Shown here piece by piece: positions 38,371 to 49,061 of a stretch of DNA of 64,000 nt; the first letter of the stretch is position 1; each line of letters starts with the position of its first letter. The position numbers and the translations under genes are program-made. The DNA lies in contig NZ_SJOH01000005.1 of the NCBI RefSeq assembly GCF_004331285.1, positions 114,126 through 178,125 of the forward strand, in the 5' to 3' direction. Under the pieces are notes generated by a model that was given only the letters and a program-made list of their open reading frames with translations, ran no database searches and had not been told where the DNA came from. Source of the stretch: Acinetobacter sp. ANC 3781. GTDB lineage: Bacteria; Pseudomonadota; Gammaproteobacteria; Pseudomonadales; Moraxellaceae.

Positions 38371-39456
38371 TTAACCGATCCGTTCTTGACGCTTGCTATA
38401 TTGAATGGATGCAATGACTGCCCAGACAATAAACGCGACCCCAATCAAACCGGTCACGACTTCTGGTATATGTAACCCGGCACCACTCGCCAGCATAATG
38501 AATGCCAAAGCACCAATGGCATAATGCGCGCCATGCTCAAGGAAAACATAAGCATCTAGTGTGCCTTTTTCGACCAGGTAAATGGTCATTGAACGCACAA
38601 ACATGGCACCAATCGCTAGACCCAGCATAATGATCACCACATCCGATGTAATCGCAAAAGCACCGATGACACCATCAAAGCTGAATGACGCATCAAGTAC
38701 TTCAAGGTAAAGAAAACCACCAAAACCGGCTTTAATCACACCTGTAGATGCTCCACTGGCATCATGTGCCACAGCATTGCCCTGTTCATCAATTTCAGGT
38801 TCACCGCCTAACAAGTGGCTCAGGACTTGAACCCCAATGTAAATGACGATACCCCAGATCCCTGCCATGGTCACAGCTAAACGCGATGCTTCCGCTACAT
38901 TGGCCGCCATGATCAGCAAGCCAACCAAAGCAATAAATACCGACATTGCCGGTACATTGGCAAGATTCGACAAACGTGCTTCAATCCATCTAAACCAGTG
39001 TGTATCTTTTTCACTATCCAGGAAGAAATTCAGAAATACCAGCAACAAGAATGAGCCACCAAATGCTGCAATTTCAGCATGATGTGCCATTAATTTCTCT
39101 GAATAAAGAATAGGATCATTGATCGCCATTTTCACGACTTCAAGCATGCCCATATCTGCAGTGACAGCCACTATCACAATCGGGAACACCAAACGCATGC
39201 CAAATACAGCAATAACAATGCCGACGGTCAAGAAAATCATTTTCCAGAAATGATCCCAACCGCGGAGTACCGAGGCATTCACCACAGCATTATCGAAAGA
39301 AAGTGACACTTCCATGACTGCTAGAATGGCAGTAATGGTGAGCGCCGTGAACATGGTCTTTAAACCTGCTTCTGGGCCATGGGTATAGCCCCAATATGCA
39401 GAAATAGCCAGACACACGATCGTAAAAATGATTGAGAAACCAAAATGTTTCATCAT
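38371..39456 (-). CDS. DUF475 (TerC-like) integral membrane protein
   Basis: The 361-residue protein has about nine membrane helices and the TerC-superfamily acidic motifs ILAVMEVSLSFDNAVVNA and YLEVLDASFSFDGVIGAFA in two related halves. TerC/Alx relatives handle manganese or other metal ions at the inner membrane, and DUF475 may do the same; this is inference. The open frame begins with TTG at 39477. The double ATG at 39456/39453 with AGG upstream is the more likely start. The region upstream shows no obvious yybP-ykoY riboswitch. Confidence 0.88.
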   Translation of the reverse strand: MMKHFGFSIIFTIVCLAISAYWGYTHGPEAGLKTMFTALTITAILAVMEVSLSFDNAVVNASVLRGWDHFWKMIFLTVGIVIAVFGMRLVFPIVIVAVTADMGMLEVVKMAINDPILYSEKLMAHHAEIAAFGGSFLLLVFLNFFLDSEKDTHWFRWIEARLSNLANVPAMSVFIALVGLLIMAANVAEASRLAVTMAGIWGIVIYIGVQVLSHLLGGEPEIDEQGNAVAHDASGASTGVIKAGFGGFLYLEVLDASFSFDGVIGAFAITSDVVIIMLGLAIGAMFVRSMTIYLVEKGTLDAYVFLEHGAHYAIGALAFIMLASGAGLHIPEVVTGLIGVAFIVWAVIASIQYSKRQERIG

Positions 39457-39695
39457 GATAGATCGACCTATGAACAAAGATGTATGGAGAGTAAATTCGG
39501 TAAAACTTAAAAACAGAAGCTTAAGATTTTATGCGCATAATTATGACGCCTTTTTGAGATTAATCCAAAATTCTTCGTATGATTTTTTTTTGAAGATAAA
39601 ATCACGCTTTGGGCTGCCGGATATCTTCGTGTGAAAACTCTTGTTATAGTCCTGCCTTCTGTAAATTCTTCTTTTAATAGCGTTAGGATGATGAG

Positions 39696-40367
39696 ATGAG
39701 CTTTTCTCAAGAGGTTTGGCAGCGAAATCTGGATTTATATCAAAAAACTTTAACCCTGCCATTTAATCAGGAACTTGCACAAGGTACGTTGAGCAAAGAG
39801 GTTTTTAGTCACTATGTGATTCAGGATGCGCATTATTTACTGGCATACGGGCGTGCGCTGGCAGTCTGTGCTGCGAAAGCTTTTGAAGCTGATGACGTGA
39901 TTCAATTTGCAGAAGCTGCTCGCATTGCCATTGTGGTTGAACGCAGTCTGCATGATGGTTTCATGCAGGAATTTGATATCACCAAAAAAGAATTTGAATC
40001 CACTCCTTTGACCTTGGCTTGTCATCATTACACTTCATTTTTAACTGCGACAGCCTGGTCTGAAAGCTATCCGGTGGTGTTGGCTTCCTTACTTCCCTGT
40101 TTCTGGATTTATGCAGAAGTCGGTAAAGATATTGTCAAAAACTCTATAGAAAATAATCCGTACCAAGCTTGGGTCGACACCTATTCAGGCGAAGAATTTA
40201 ATGAAGCAGTACGAAATGTGATTGCCACCATTGATAAAGTCGCAGCGCGCTGTGATGCCGATACGCTTGAGAAAATGCATCATGCCTATACCACAGCCGC
40301 TAAACTGGAATGGCTGTTCTGGGATAGTGCTTATGATCAGCGCCAATGGTTAGGTTTGGATGAATAG
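39696..40367 (+). CDS. tenA: TenA-family aminopyrimidine aminohydrolase / thiaminase II
   Basis: The 223-residue helical protein has the TenA core: HYVIQDAHYLLAYGRAL, the catalytic cysteine in SLLPCFWIYAEVGK (about residue 138) and a C-terminal EWLFWDSAY block with the conserved glutamate. TenA hydrolyses amino-aminomethyl-pyrimidine to HMP for thiamine salvage. I see no TPP riboswitch upstream, and no other thi genes are near. It is divergent from the DUF475 gene. Confidence 0.92.
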   Translation: MSFSQEVWQRNLDLYQKTLTLPFNQELAQGTLSKEVFSHYVIQDAHYLLAYGRALAVCAAKAFEADDVIQFAEAARIAIVVERSLHDGFMQEFDITKKEFESTPLTLACHHYTSFLTATAWSESYPVVLASLLPCFWIYAEVGKDIVKNSIENNPYQAWVDTYSGEEFNEAVRNVIATIDKVAARCDADTLEKMHHAYTTAAKLEWLFWDSAYDQRQWLGLDE

Positions 40368-40454
40368 ACTTCTTTCATAAGTCATTTTTCAATCCCTACA
40401 AATTCCTCATAAAACTAAAATAAAAGATAAATTTAGCAAGTATTTGATTCATGA

Positions 40455-40572
40455 GTGTGGCATGGATGCCACACGTTTCCCATTACGACAAGGATGTCGT
40501 GTATGGGGGAACAAAAGGTTTTTGTCTACTTTTGACCTTTCAAAAGTAGAGCTAATACCTACGCAAAGGTAT
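40455..40572. repeat. Cluster of four perfect hairpins in an intergenic region
   Basis: Within 118 bases there are four perfect inverted repeats: GTGTGGCAT/ATGCCACAC (40455-40474), ACGACA/TGTCGT (40485-40500, nested inside CCCAT/ATGGG), TCTACTTTTGA/TCAAAAGTAGA (40525-40550) and ATACCT/AGGTAT (40555-40572). No gene fits here (40368-40685). The form suggests a structured RNA or a dispersed palindromic element. Confidence 0.6.
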
Positions 40573-40685
40573 AGAAATTAAATCAGTTAAATAAGGCAGT
40601 TCTGATTTTAAAAAATCTAATATTGAACATATTTTGATTTTCACAAGTTATCTAATTACTAGTCATAAAAATGCATTGTTTGTTT

Positions 40686-41027
40686 TTAATTCTGAAACAT
40701 CTGCCAGCCATAAATCAGGCCGGCCGCAGCCACCATCCAGCATAGCGTCGCTATACCCAGACACGACCACATCGACATTTTGGTTGCCAATACATACACC
40801 AAAATCAAATAAATAAAATAGGGAATAAGCGACCATAAACCGAATAATGCGGTTTTACGCAACGCTTCTGCGCCCTGCTGTTGCGACACAATCACATGTG
40901 CAATTAGAGCAAAAGTCGGAAATAGTGGAACCAGCCCGGCAATATAAAAAGCTTTACTCTTGGAAAGGAGAGAAATAATTAAAACAACCGCTGCCCCTAA
41001 ACTACATTTTAAAAATAAAGCCAGCAT
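40686..41027 (-). CDS. glpM: GlpM-family membrane protein
   Basis: The 113-residue inner-membrane protein has four hydrophobic helices and GlpM-like features: LLSKSKAFYIAGLVPLFPTFALIAH in the first half and ALFGLWSLIPYFIYLILVY. Pseudomonas GlpM (109 residues) affects alginate production by an unknown mechanism. No glp genes adjoin it here. The DUF1304 gene lies 64 bases upstream on the same strand, so the two may share a transcript. Confidence 0.85.
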   Translation of the reverse strand: MLALFLKCSLGAAVVLIISLLSKSKAFYIAGLVPLFPTFALIAHVIVSQQQGAEALRKTALFGLWSLIPYFIYLILVYVLATKMSMWSCLGIATLCWMVAAAGLIYGWQMFQN

Positions 41028-41091
41028 CCCTATCCATCCAAACAGATCAACTCATTCAATCACATAGTCTACGCTGCAAACTATCTTTCGC

Positions 41092-41445
41092 TTAAATGAA
41101 ATTCACCACAATCAAGGCAATCAATGCCGGTACAGCCTGAATATAAATAATCTTTTTACTGGCAGTGATGCCACCATAAATCCCGGCAACCAAAACACAG
41201 GCTAAAAAGAAATTGGCCAGTGCGGTCGCATAAGTTTCAGGTGCAAACAGCGACCAGATTAATCCGGCTGCCAAGAAACCATTATACAAACCCTGATTTT
41301 GCGCTAGAACTTTGGTCAATTTTGCCTTTTCTGCATTATTGCCAAAAGCTTTCATACCCATGGGTTTATCCCACAGCAACATTTCAAGCACTAATATATA
41401 AACATGCAGTAATGCAATCAGTGCGATTAAAATTTTAGCCATCAT
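41092..41445 (-). CDS. DUF1304 membrane protein
   Basis: The 117-residue protein has four membrane helices with the DUF1304 signature ILVLEMLLWDKP in helix 1 and VLAQNQGLYNGFLAAGL at the end of the first half. It is an inner-membrane protein of unknown function. Starts at 41445 and 41442 (MM) are equivalent. It is divergent from uvrA with about 260 bases between. Confidence 0.9.
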   Translation of the reverse strand: MMAKILIALIALLHVYILVLEMLLWDKPMGMKAFGNNAEKAKLTKVLAQNQGLYNGFLAAGLIWSLFAPETYATALANFFLACVLVAGIYGGITASKKIIYIQAVPALIALIVVNFI

Positions 41446-41642
41446 GGTTTTAATTCCTTTTTTATTTTCATACTCTTGTACAGTGATTTTTCTTTTTTAG
41501 CACTCTCATATTTAACACGATTCACATTAAAAGTAACTTATTCAGACTTGTGAGTCTCACTAAAGCCCGCTACAGTCTTATAAAATTTAACTAAATTCAT
41601 TCAGCCGACACATTATGTCGTTAAAAAACGATTTTATTCAGC

Positions 41643-41672
41643 TTGAACAAAATTAAATCGCTATCATATATA
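41643..41672 (+). promoter_or_regulatory. Probable uvrA promoter
   Basis: -35 TTGAAC (41643-41648), 18-base spacer, -10 TATATA (41667-41672), 31 bases before the uvrA ATG. No LexA box (CTG-N10-CAG) overlaps it, in line with Acinetobacter lacking a classical LexA. Confidence 0.55.
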
Positions 41673-41703
41673 ACCTTCAATTTGCACATTACCGAGATGT
41701 TTT

Positions 41704-44535
41704 ATGAGCCAAAGTCATATCCGTATTCGAGGCGCACGTACCCATAACTTAAAAAATGTGTCACTCGATATTCCACGCGACAAGTTCGTGGTCATTACGG
41801 GACTCTCAGGCTCTGGTAAATCTTCCTTAGCATTTGACACCTTATATGCCGAAGGTCAACGCCGTTATGTGGAATCACTGTCTGCCTATGCACGTCAGTT
41901 CCTTTCGCAAATGGAAAAACCAGAAGTCGATTCTATTGAAGGTTTAAGCCCGGCAATTGCAATTGAACAGAAATCAACCAGTCACAATCCACGTTCAACT
42001 GTGGGAACAATCACCGAAATTTACGACTATTTACGTCTTTTATATGCCCGTGTCGGAACACCATATTGTCCTGAACATGATCTACCGATGGTGGCACAAA
42101 CCATTTCAGAAATGGTGGATGCGGTTAAAGGTTTGGAGGAAGGCACCGCTTTAATGCTGCTTGCACCTGTGGTACGTGAGCGTAAAGGTGAATATACCCA
42201 TCTGTTTGAACAACTGCAAAGTCAGGGTTTTGTCCGTGCGCGTGTAGATGGTGAAGTGATTGATATTGACACTCCACCTGAACTGGATAAAAAGAAAAAA
42301 CATACCATTGAAGTAGTGGTCGACCGCTTTAAAGTGCGTGATGATTTGGGTAACCGCATTGCCGAATCTTTTGAAACTGCGCTGCGTTTAGGTGGCGACA
42401 TCGCGATTTTATCGTGGATGAAAGATGAACAGGCAGATCGTGTATTTTCTGCCAAACATTCTTGCCCTGAATGCGACCGAGCTGTAGCCGAACTTGAACC
42501 GCGTTTATTCTCCTTCAACAATCCATTTGGTGCCTGCCCGGTCTGTGATGGTTTAGGTACACGCAGTCATTTCAGTGCTGAAAAACTGATTCCAAATAAT
42601 GAAGTTTCAATTAGCCAAGGCGCGATTCGTGGTTGGGACAGACAACGTCCGTATTACTACAGCATGATTGAAAAAGTCGCAGCACATTTTGGCTTTTCTT
42701 TAGATACGCCTTGGAATGAACTGGATGCCGATACTAAAAAGAAATTCCTTTACGGCACCGGAAAAGACAAAGTTGATTTAAGTTATATTGATGAACGTGG
42801 CCGCAAACATAATCGGGTCATTCCTTTTGAAGGGATTTTGCCGCATCTGGAACGTCGCTACCGTGAAACTGAATCGAATTATGTTCGTGATGATTTGGCG
42901 CAGTATTTATCTAATGCTGCGTGTGATGCCTGTGATGGCTCGCGTCTGAATGAAATTTCACGTAACGTCCGGGTTAAAGACAAAACCATCGCACAGATTA
43001 CCAAAATGTCGATTGGCGATGCTGAAGATTACTATCAAGATTTAAACCTTGAAGGCGCCAAAGGTGAAATTGCCGACAAGATTTTTAAAGAAATTCGTGA
43101 GCGTTTGCACTTCCTGGTTTCTGTCGGTTTGAACTACTTAAGTCTTTCGCGTTCTGCCGAAACATTATCGGGTGGTGAAGCACAGCGTATCCGTCTGGCT
43201 TCGCAAATTGGTGCAGGCTTGATGGGTGTGATGTATGTACTAGATGAACCTTCAATTGGTTTGCATCAGCGTGATAATGACCGTCTGCTGGAAACTCTGG
43301 TTCGTTTACGTGACCTAGGAAACACAGTTTTAGTCGTTGAACATGATGAAGATGCGATTCGTGCCGCTGACCACATTATTGATATTGGCCCAGGTGCGGG
43401 TGTGCATGGCGGACATATTATTGCCGAAGGGACGTATGAAGAAATTTTGGCGAATCCCCACTCGCTTACTGGACAGTATTTATCAGGTAAGTTAAAAATT
43501 GAAGTGCCGAAAGTCCGAACTCAACCGCCAAAACCGGAAGAAAAAATCAAGTTGATGGGTGCAGCAGGTCATAACTTGCAAAATGTTGATTTAACCATTC
43601 CTTTAGGCGTGATGACTTGTGTCACCGGTGTCTCGGGCTCAGGTAAATCGACCTTGATTAACCGTACCTTATTACCGCTTGCGGCAACGCAATTGAATGG
43701 TGCAACCACCTTAACGGCAGAAAAATTTGATTCGATTGATGGCTTACAGTTCCTTGATAAAGTCGTAGATATTGACCAAAGCCCGATTGGACGTACGCCA
43801 CGTTCAAACCCTGCAACCTATACCGGTTTGTTCACCCCGATTCGTGAATTGTTCGCGCAAACACCTGAAGCCAAAGCACGCGGTTATGCTGCTGGTCGTT
43901 TTTCGTTTAACGTAAAAGGCGGACGCTGTGAAGCCTGCGAAGGCGACGGTATGATTAAAGTGGCGATGCATTTCTTACCGGATATGTATGTGCCTTGCGA
44001 TGCCTGTCATGGTGACCGTTATAACCGTGAAACGTTAGAAGTTAGTTATAAAGGCAAAAACATTTCTGATGTTTTGGGCATGACTGTTGAAGATGCCATG
44101 CATTTCTTCGAAGCCATTCCAGTGATTCACCGTCGTTTAGAGACTTTGACTCATGTCGGTTTGGGTTATATCCGTTTAGGCCAGTCTGCGACCACCCTCT
44201 CAGGTGGTGAAGCACAACGTGTGAAATTGGCACGTGAATTGGCCAAGCGTGATACAGGTAAAACCTTATATATTTTGGATGAACCAACTACAGGCCTGCA
44301 TTTCCATGATATTGCCAAGTTGCTCGATATTTTGCATCAGCTGCGCGATAAGGGTAATACCATTGTAGTGATTGAACATAATCTGGATGTGATTAAGACT
44401 GCCGATTGGGTGATTGACCTTGGTCCTGAAGGTGGTGCAGGTGGCGGTATGATTATTGCTGAAGGTACACCTGAAGACATGTCGAAATCTAAAGTTTCAC
44501 ATACAGCGAAGTTCTTGAAGCCGTTATTGAAATAA
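41704..44535 (+). CDS. uvrA: Excinuclease ABC subunit A
   Basis: UvrA recognises DNA damage for nucleotide excision repair. The 943-residue protein is full length. It has two ABC ATPase modules with Walker [15 protein letters not shown] (about 31) and [14 protein letters not shown] (about 642), and signature motifs [12 protein letters not shown] and [12 protein letters not shown]. Two zinc modules are present: CPECDRA through CPVCDG (about 257-284) and CEACEGDG through CDACHGD (about 742-766). It is monocistronic and ends at a strong terminator. Confidence 0.99.
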   Translation: MSQSHIRIRGARTHNLKNVSLDIPRDKFVVITGLSGSGKSSLAFDTLYAEGQRRYVESLSAYARQFLSQMEKPEVDSIEGLSPAIAIEQKSTSHNPRSTVGTITEIYDYLRLLYARVGTPYCPEHDLPMVAQTISEMVDAVKGLEEGTALMLLAPVVRERKGEYTHLFEQLQSQGFVRARVDGEVIDIDTPPELDKKKKHTIEVVVDRFKVRDDLGNRIAESFETALRLGGDIAILSWMKDEQADRVFSAKHSCPECDRAVAELEPRLFSFNNPFGACPVCDGLGTRSHFSAEKLIPNNEVSISQGAIRGWDRQRPYYYSMIEKVAAHFGFSLDTPWNELDADTKKKFLYGTGKDKVDLSYIDERGRKHNRVIPFEGILPHLERRYRETESNYVRDDLAQYLSNAACDACDGSRLNEISRNVRVKDKTIAQITKMSIGDAEDYYQDLNLEGAKGEIADKIFKEIRERLHFLVSVGLNYLSLSRSAETLSGGEAQRIRLASQIGAGLMGVMYVLDEPSIGLHQRDNDRLLETLVRLRDLGNTVLVVEHDEDAIRAADHIIDIGPGAGVHGGHIIAEGTYEEILANPHSLTGQYLSGKLKIEVPKVRTQPPKPEEKIKLMGAAGHNLQNVDLTIPLGVMTCVTGVSGSGKSTLINRTLLPLAATQLNGATTLTAEKFDSIDGLQFLDKVVDIDQSPIGRTPRSNPATYTGLFTPIRELFAQTPEAKARGYAAGRFSFNVKGGRCEACEGDGMIKVAMHFLPDMYVPCDACHGDRYNRETLEVSYKGKNISDVLGMTVEDAMHFFEAIPVIHRRLETLTHVGLGYIRLGQSATTLSGGEAQRVKLARELAKRDTGKTLYILDEPTTGLHFHDIAKLLDILHQLRDKGNTIVVIEHNLDVIKTADWVIDLGPEGGAGGGMIIAEGTPEDMSKSKVSHTAKFLKPLLK

Positions 44536-44560
44536 TTTTCTTTTAGCTTAAATGCATGAT

Positions 44561-44590
44561 AAAACGGTGATTCATTCACCGTTTTTTTAT
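44561..44590 (+). terminator. Terminator of uvrA
   Basis: AAACGGTGA (44562-44570), loop TTCA, TTCACCGTTT (44575-44584), then T-run. Confidence 0.9.
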
Positions 44591-44598
44591 TTTCTGAT

Positions 44599-45205
44599 AT
44601 GACTAAAAAAATTAAAGATAATGAATCCGTAAAACCCTTAATCGATCTGACAAAAACTTTTAAAGGCAGTTTTGAAATAATAGATAGGCTGCCTTTTCTT
44701 TATACTCAATTTCCCAAGTTAAGGTCTTTTCGCGAACAGAACTAGCGGATATTCAAAGCGAATAAATGCTTGGACGAAACGCCCTATCTATGATTCTGAA
44801 TATTGGCAAAAACAAACTATCGAAACTTTAGAAAAAAGCAGCCCTGAATATAATTTATTCGAGTTTTTACATGCGTGGAAAAATAAACGATGGGGGAAAT
44901 TAGCTCCCAAATTATTGCATACAATTGGCAACCATCTAGGAAAAGAAATATTAGATATTAAAATCGATTATTCAAAATTTGAACTTATAGATTTTTATAT
45001 AAAGGAATCCAAAGATATAAATCCATCAACAACTAAAATTAAAACACAGATATCCTATTTAACAAATGGTATTAATTTTTCAAAAGAAGCCTACGTATCT
45101 TTAAACTATGCAAATCAAGGTTCAGGTTTTCCAGAATTGAGAGGTGAAGAATGCGGTTCTTGGTATCTCATGCAACTATCTTTAAGAACAATACTTTTTG
45201 ACTGA
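44599..45205 (+). pseudogene. Frameshifted gene of unknown family (about 200 residues)
   Basis: ATG 44599 opens a 48-codon frame (MTKKIKDNESVKPLIDLTK to PKLRSFREQN) that stops at 44743. The next frame is open without a stop from 44723 to 45205 and continues as INAWTKRPIYDSEYWQKQ and on to GEECGSWYLMQLSLRT. The long second part has no ATG and only a late TTG at 44915. The two pieces join naturally across one frameshift around 44723-44765. No ribosome site precedes 44599, which abuts the uvrA terminator. Family unknown; a sequencing error is the alternative explanation. Confidence 0.6.
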
Positions 45206-45212
45206 AATTAAC

Positions 45213-46916
45213 TCACCCCACTACTTTATTTTTGCCATTTTCTTTGGCCTGAAATAAAGACTTGTCGGCTTTTTCCAATAATGCCATCCACGATGCTGCA
45301 CCAACCGCCACACCTGCACTTACCGAAATCTGAATATTTTGATTGATCTCGGCAATATACAGTTCGGAACTGCCAATTTCTTCAAGAATTTTATTCGCAA
45401 TGCTCCAAGCATCCTTAAAATCAACCTGCTCGATTAATACCAAAAACTCATCACCGCCATAACGTACAATTAAATTTGAAGTACACACACAAAATTGTAA
45501 TTTTTCCGCAACCAGCCGAATAACTTCGTCACCAATAATATGTCCAAACGTATCATTTACCTGTTTAAAATCGTCAATATCGAAAATAATTAAACCAGTT
45601 TGAGTAAATTTTTCAGATTTTTTTTCCACATATTTAATATATTCATCCAAAGCCAAACGGTTGGATACACCGGTTAAAGTATCGGTATTGGCAATGTTTC
45701 TGAGCTGAAATTCTAAAGCATCTCGTTGCTCTAGCACGTGTTTTAACTTTTTAATTGCATCGAGCAAAGTGATCGGATCAGTAGGTGAATCTTCATACTC
45801 ATGATCTGTAATTTTATGCTGTGCCAAACGAAGAATGCTATTTTTGGCTTTAAGCAAAGGTTTAAACACCCCATTTCGCGCATAGATCATGGTAAAGCAT
45901 ACTGTAACCAGACAAATTACCGCAACCAATAACGTTAGGATAAATTGTTGCTGTGCTTGATTTTTTTGGTTTTGAGCAATGCTGACACTGTAATCCAAAA
46001 TATAGGTTTGCAAATTTACCACGGTTAAGAATTTATCAACCATTACTTCTGTCAATTGCGTATCAGTCAATGAATATGCTTGATTGTGCATGCTTTCATT
46101 AATTAAACGCGTAATGATTGGAATACCTTGATCTAAAAACTGCGCCTTTACTTGTTGATGCAAAGCTAAATATTCTGGAGTTTTAGCTTGTTCAGGTTGT
46201 AGGGTATTGACCAAGTCCCATAAATAATAGGCTTGATGTTGAGTCTGTAATGATCGAGCTAGATTATCCGCAGATATTTTTTCTGCAAAAGTAATGGATG
46301 CGATAATATTTGAGGCAATTCGCCCTGCCTGATCGCGTAAATCTGCCAGAATTAAAATCAGGGTGTAGTATTCAGAAACAGCTGTACTTTCAGCTTCAGA
46401 TTGTATTAATACATTTTTTAAAATGTCATGACAGCTATCCCAAGCCGTGAACATTTGCTTAATCGCATTATCAAGCTGTTTTGAAGTTCGTTCAGATTGA
46501 GGCAAAGCAGCATAAGCATCTATAGCTTGACGACCTTGATGTAAAGTCACTTTTAAATTGGAAAATAAGCCGCGCACCTGAGCAGAAAAGCCCGCTGCTT
46601 CTAAAATCTGCAGGGTTCGCTCAATCTGTAAATCAACTTCTTTTCGATGCGCATGCAATTCTTTTAAATTTTCCGCTAATTCATCAGCGTTACTCGACAT
46701 CACCTTATTGGCAGGTGCTCTCTCACGTGAAACTTTATTGGATAAATCTGCAACTGCACGTAGTGCAGAAATTTCAATTAAGGCACGATCTGCCTTTTGA
46801 TAACTCTGATAACTACTGACAATTAAGGGAACAGAAAGAAAAAGTAATGAAAGGATAATGATGATCATCGACAAAAAAAGTCGCTGACTAATATGCTTCG
46901 AACGTAATTTATACAT
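45213..46916 (-). CDS. Membrane-bound diguanylate cyclase (GGDEF)
   Basis: The 567-residue protein has an N-terminal membrane helix (LFLSMIIIILSLLFLSVPLIV), a long helical periplasmic sensor region (about 40-340) and a second helix (FILTLLVAVICLVTVCFTMIY). A linker leads to a C-terminal GGDEF domain with the intact active site RYGGDEFLVLI. It should make cyclic di-GMP. The inhibitory I-site (RxxD five residues before GGDEF) is replaced by CTSN, so product feedback is probably lost. GTG 46934 is an alternative start; ATG 46916 with GGAGCG upstream is preferred. No EAL domain is present. Confidence 0.9.
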   Translation of the reverse strand: MYKLRSKHISQRLFLSMIIIILSLLFLSVPLIVSSYQSYQKADRALIEISALRAVADLSNKVSRERAPANKVMSSNADELAENLKELHAHRKEVDLQIERTLQILEAAGFSAQVRGLFSNLKVTLHQGRQAIDAYAALPQSERTSKQLDNAIKQMFTAWDSCHDILKNVLIQSEAESTAVSEYYTLILILADLRDQAGRIASNIIASITFAEKISADNLARSLQTQHQAYYLWDLVNTLQPEQAKTPEYLALHQQVKAQFLDQGIPIITRLINESMHNQAYSLTDTQLTEVMVDKFLTVVNLQTYILDYSVSIAQNQKNQAQQQFILTLLVAVICLVTVCFTMIYARNGVFKPLLKAKNSILRLAQHKITDHEYEDSPTDPITLLDAIKKLKHVLEQRDALEFQLRNIANTDTLTGVSNRLALDEYIKYVEKKSEKFTQTGLIIFDIDDFKQVNDTFGHIIGDEVIRLVAEKLQFCVCTSNLIVRYGGDEFLVLIEQVDFKDAWSIANKILEEIGSSELYIAEINQNIQISVSAGVAVGAASWMALLEKADKSLFQAKENGKNKVVG

Positions 46917-47129
46917 AATTTCAGTACGCTCCACACAGAAACAGCTGGCTAGTCATCATCAGGTTGTGTTTACAATACAATCGTATATATTACATTATTT
47001 TAATATTTAATGACAAAATTTAACCAATTTTAGTAAATTTATACCTTTTATCAGTCTCTTATAATATTTTGTGATAAGAGATCACATTTATATATCATTT
47101 TAAAATTTTGATTTTTTATCTGCTTGCAA

Positions 47130-47984
<855 letters not shown>

Positions 47985-48091
47985 CTAAAATTCTCGACTG
48001 AGCTAATCTGTTATTTTTATCAAATTCCCGAACCTGTTTTGTAGGGATTAGGCATATCTAAAAATATTTTTATAACAGATGTAAGAAAATA

Positions 48092-48120
48092 TTTACACAT
48101 GCTACAAACAAGTTCATAAT
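48092..48120 (+). promoter_or_regulatory. Promoter of candidate plus-strand small RNA
   Basis: -35 TTTACA (48092-48097), 17-base spacer, -10 CATAAT (48115-48120). The next strong terminator lies about 100 bases downstream with no ORF between. Confidence 0.5.
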
Positions 48121-48126
48121 GCACTG

Positions 48127-48226
48127 AATTAGGGCATATCAAAATCATTCCTCAGCAGGATCTTTGATTTACCTGAGATTTTGGCTAAAAAACCTCAGTT
48201 TCTTTGAAAACTGGGGTTTTTTATTG
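48127..48226 (+). ncRNA. Candidate small RNA, plus strand (about 100 nt)
   Basis: Between the promoter at 48092-48120 and a perfect-looking intrinsic terminator there is no open reading frame. The terminator is AAAAAACCTCAGTTT (48187-48201) pairing with AAACTGGGGTTTTTT (48208-48222). An internal CTCAG (48151-48155) can pair with CTGAG (48173-48177). This is the layout of an independent small RNA. No family recognised. Confidence 0.45.
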
Positions 48227-48287
48227 CTTAAAATTACTCAGTGAAATAAAATTCAAATGATTATTGCACCAAAATAAGGCAACTAAA

Positions 48288-48431
48288 GTGGCAACATTTA
48301 CAAATAAACTTTTTAAAATATTAAATTTGGCAATAAATACCTGTGGAAAAGAAAAAGTAATCATATTTGGATTTGAATGGGGGAGCGAATGTTTGGATAG
48401 TTTCTTGATTGAATATCAAGATTCATTTTAA
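48288..48431 (+). CDS. Possible small protein of 47 residues
   Basis: GTG 48288 is preceded by AAGG at eight bases. The 47 codons are open and read VATFTNKLFKILNLAINTCG, then a mixed hydrophobic/acidic tail ending LIEYQDSF. There are two cysteines and no clear membrane helix. It lies between two candidate small RNAs. Codon content gives no strong support, and the GTG start weakens the call. Confidence 0.35.
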   Translation: MATFTNKLFKILNLAINTCGKEKVIIFGFEWGSECLDSFLIEYQDSF

Positions 48432-48447
48432 GCACACTGAGCTCAGG

Positions 48448-48551
48448 CAAAAAAAAAGCCCAACCTTGGGGAAAGCTGGGCATATAAAAACAAAACTTGT
48501 TTATGGAGAATCAGATCATGATCACATTATTTCAATGTAATACGACTTGAT
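48448..48551 (-). ncRNA. Candidate small RNA, minus strand (about 100 nt)
   Basis: On the minus strand a promoter TTTACT (48581-48586), 17-base spacer, CATAAT (48558-48563) is followed about 100 bases on by an intrinsic terminator. There GCCCAACCTT pairs with the AAGCTGGGC side (48458-48480) and is followed by a T-run of nine. No ORF lies between. The loop side carries a C-rich stretch (CTTTCCCCAAGG) that could pair with ribosome-binding sites. This is inference. Confidence 0.45.
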
Positions 48552-48586
48552 AGATAGATTATGGTAAAAAATACTAAATAAGTAAA

Positions 48587-49061
48587 GCCTATAGAAACAG
48601 TATGGATTTAATTTCATCACAATAATCACAGATAAATGTGAAATCTTCCGCAATCTCCCAATTAGAATGTTGATTTTTTAAACAAAAAATATCTATTTAA
48701 AGTGTTATTTATTGTTTTGATCTAGAAAATATTACAAATATGATAATTAGTTGACGCTATACCTACACTCATAAATTGTTTTTTACAATTGAAATATAAA
48801 AGTTAATCTAATTTAACATTGTAAAGATTCACTGAATTTTCTTAATTTCAAGAAGGATAAATTGCTTGAATACACATATTCTTTTGTTCTGAAAAAGTTT
48901 TTTAGTTGATACACAAAAAAATATAAGTTTATTTATTAACCATTCATATTATTTAGAACAAAACCTCAACAAAATAATGTTGTTTTAGTTCATTGACTTA
49001 ATGTTTTGTTACAATACAATGCCTGCTGTTTAATCCATTTTTAACAGAACTGGTAACTATT
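48587..49061. other. AT-rich leader region of the porin gene
   Basis: About 470 very AT-rich bases. The stretch just upstream of the porin ATG must contain its promoter. I see no gene. Confidence 0.35.

Noticed and set aside
39478..39695. Possible TPP or manganese riboswitch between the DUF475 gene and tenA
   Set aside because: None of the TPP conserved blocks (CTGAGA, ACCTGATC-type) nor a recognisable yybP-ykoY core is present on either strand.
41446..41703. SOS (LexA) box in front of uvrA
   Set aside because: No CTG-N10-CAG sequence overlaps the promoter, and Acinetobacter lacks classical LexA control.
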